Assembly: GCA_031286585.1 (NCBI GenBank)
Contig: JAITUC010000009.1
Location: forward strand, 248,001 to 312,000
Direction of reading: 5' to 3'
DNA: 64,000 nt
DNA from: Delftia acidovorans
Lineage (GTDB): Bacteria > Pseudomonadota > Gammaproteobacteria > Burkholderiales > Burkholderiaceae_C
Positions 63,645 to 64,000 of the stretch are shown here, piece after piece (the first letter of the stretch is position 1; each line of letters begins with the position of its first letter). Under the pieces are notes generated by a model, which searched no databases, was not told the origin of the DNA, and saw only the letters and a program-made list of their open reading frames with translations. The position numbers were made by a program, and so were the translations under genes.

Positions 63645-64000
63645 ATGAACAGGATTTTTCGCAGCGTCTGGAATGCGGCTCTCGGTGCCTGGGTGGCCGT
63701 GGCCGAAACCATGCGCGCGCATGGCGCCTCAACGCTCGGTGGCGCAGGCCTTGTGCTTCTGGCGCCGGGCGCCGCATGGCCGCAGCAGGTCGAGGTCGGT
63801 CCCGGCAGTACCCTGACGGGGGACGGTGTCTCCTTCATTGCCAACCAGACAGGAGGCGGTGCGGCCGTTGTGGTGGACCAGGGCGTGCTCAGCGTGGAAG
63901 GCGGGCGGATCGACATCACCGCTTCTGGCAACCAGGCCAGAGGCGTGGTGGTGGACGGGGGTTCAAATTCCGTCGCCACGCTCAGATTGGTCGCAGCGCC
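63645..64000 (+). CDS. Autotransporter-type exported protein, start only
   Basis: The first 118 residues of a protein cut by the window end. The start MNRIFRSVWNAALGAWVAVAE is the extended signal peptide region (ESPR) of type V secretion proteins, followed by a hydrophobic core and AAWPQQ cleavage region. The mature part (VGPGSTLTGDGVSFIANQTGGGAAVVVDQG) is a Gly/Val-rich beta-helix repeat. Likely an AIDA-like or pertactin-like autotransporter. Confidence 0.85.
   Translation, partial: MNRIFRSVWNAALGAWVAVAETMRAHGASTLGGAGLVLLAPGAAWPQQVEVGPGSTLTGDGVSFIANQTGGGAAVVVDQGVLSVEGGRIDITASGNQARGVVVDGGSNSVATLRLVAA

Overview
The window is GC-rich chromosomal DNA, densely packed with genes that often overlap by 1-8 bases. 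The gene set (ohr/ohrR, ruvAB, ybeZ-ybeY, ttcA, folB, trxC, a Bug-type binding protein, and a CaiB/MaoC/AroE-like operon) fits a beta-proteobacterium of the Comamonadaceae. Delftia or a close relative is my guess from memory of these gene orders, not something tested here.

Layout. 1-17.9 kb holds ordinary chromosomal genes: a SrkA-like kinase, a 2H phosphoesterase, ohr/ohrR, fatty-acid degradation genes, a GMC oxidoreductase, two cyclic-di-GMP proteins around AMP nucleosidase, a two-component system, a CDF transporter, dtd and an M20 peptidase. 17.9-32.2 kb is a complete type I-F CRISPR-Cas locus: cas1, the cas2-cas3 fusion, csy1-csy4, a leader with two IHF consensus sites, and an array of 79 spacers ending in a truncated repeat. 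32.2-33.3 kb holds two small divergent genes around a long dyad. 33.5-42.2 kb has a TauE-like exporter, ybeZ-ybeY, ruvAB and a magnesium-stress operon (leader peptide, MgtE-N-like protein, mgtA, mgtC). 42.4-49.4 kb has a two-domain membrane lipid enzyme and a five-gene overlapping catabolic operon facing a LysR regulator. 49.5-64 kb has a Bug protein, a peptide-type ABC transporter operon, ttcA-folB-pteridine-reductase-like genes, a MidA-like methyltransferase, a lipoprotein, trxC, and the start of an autotransporter-like gene cut by the window edge.

Most interesting point. A higB-higA toxin-antitoxin pair lies on the opposite strand inside the CRISPR locus. It starts 3 bp after cas2-3 and splits adaptation genes from interference genes. 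Between higB and higA, on the higBA coding strand, is a CRISPR-repeat-like element. It matches the array repeat at 21 of 28 positions, including 15 in a row that cover most of the Cas6f (Csy4) hairpin. A HigA-type dyad sits in the only gap between higB and csy1. Together these suggest a regulatory loop in which Cas6f or the Csy complex acts on toxin-antitoxin RNA while HigA may act on the csy promoter. The idea resembles the CreTA RNA modules that guard some CRISPR systems, but is built on a protein toxin-antitoxin. The sequence features are seen directly; the circuit is inference.

Second point. The mgtA operon has a 39-residue proline-rich leader starting MDPDPS behind a perfect ribosome binding site. 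It resembles the enterobacterial MgtL leader (MEPDPT...), which senses low magnesium by ribosome destabilisation.
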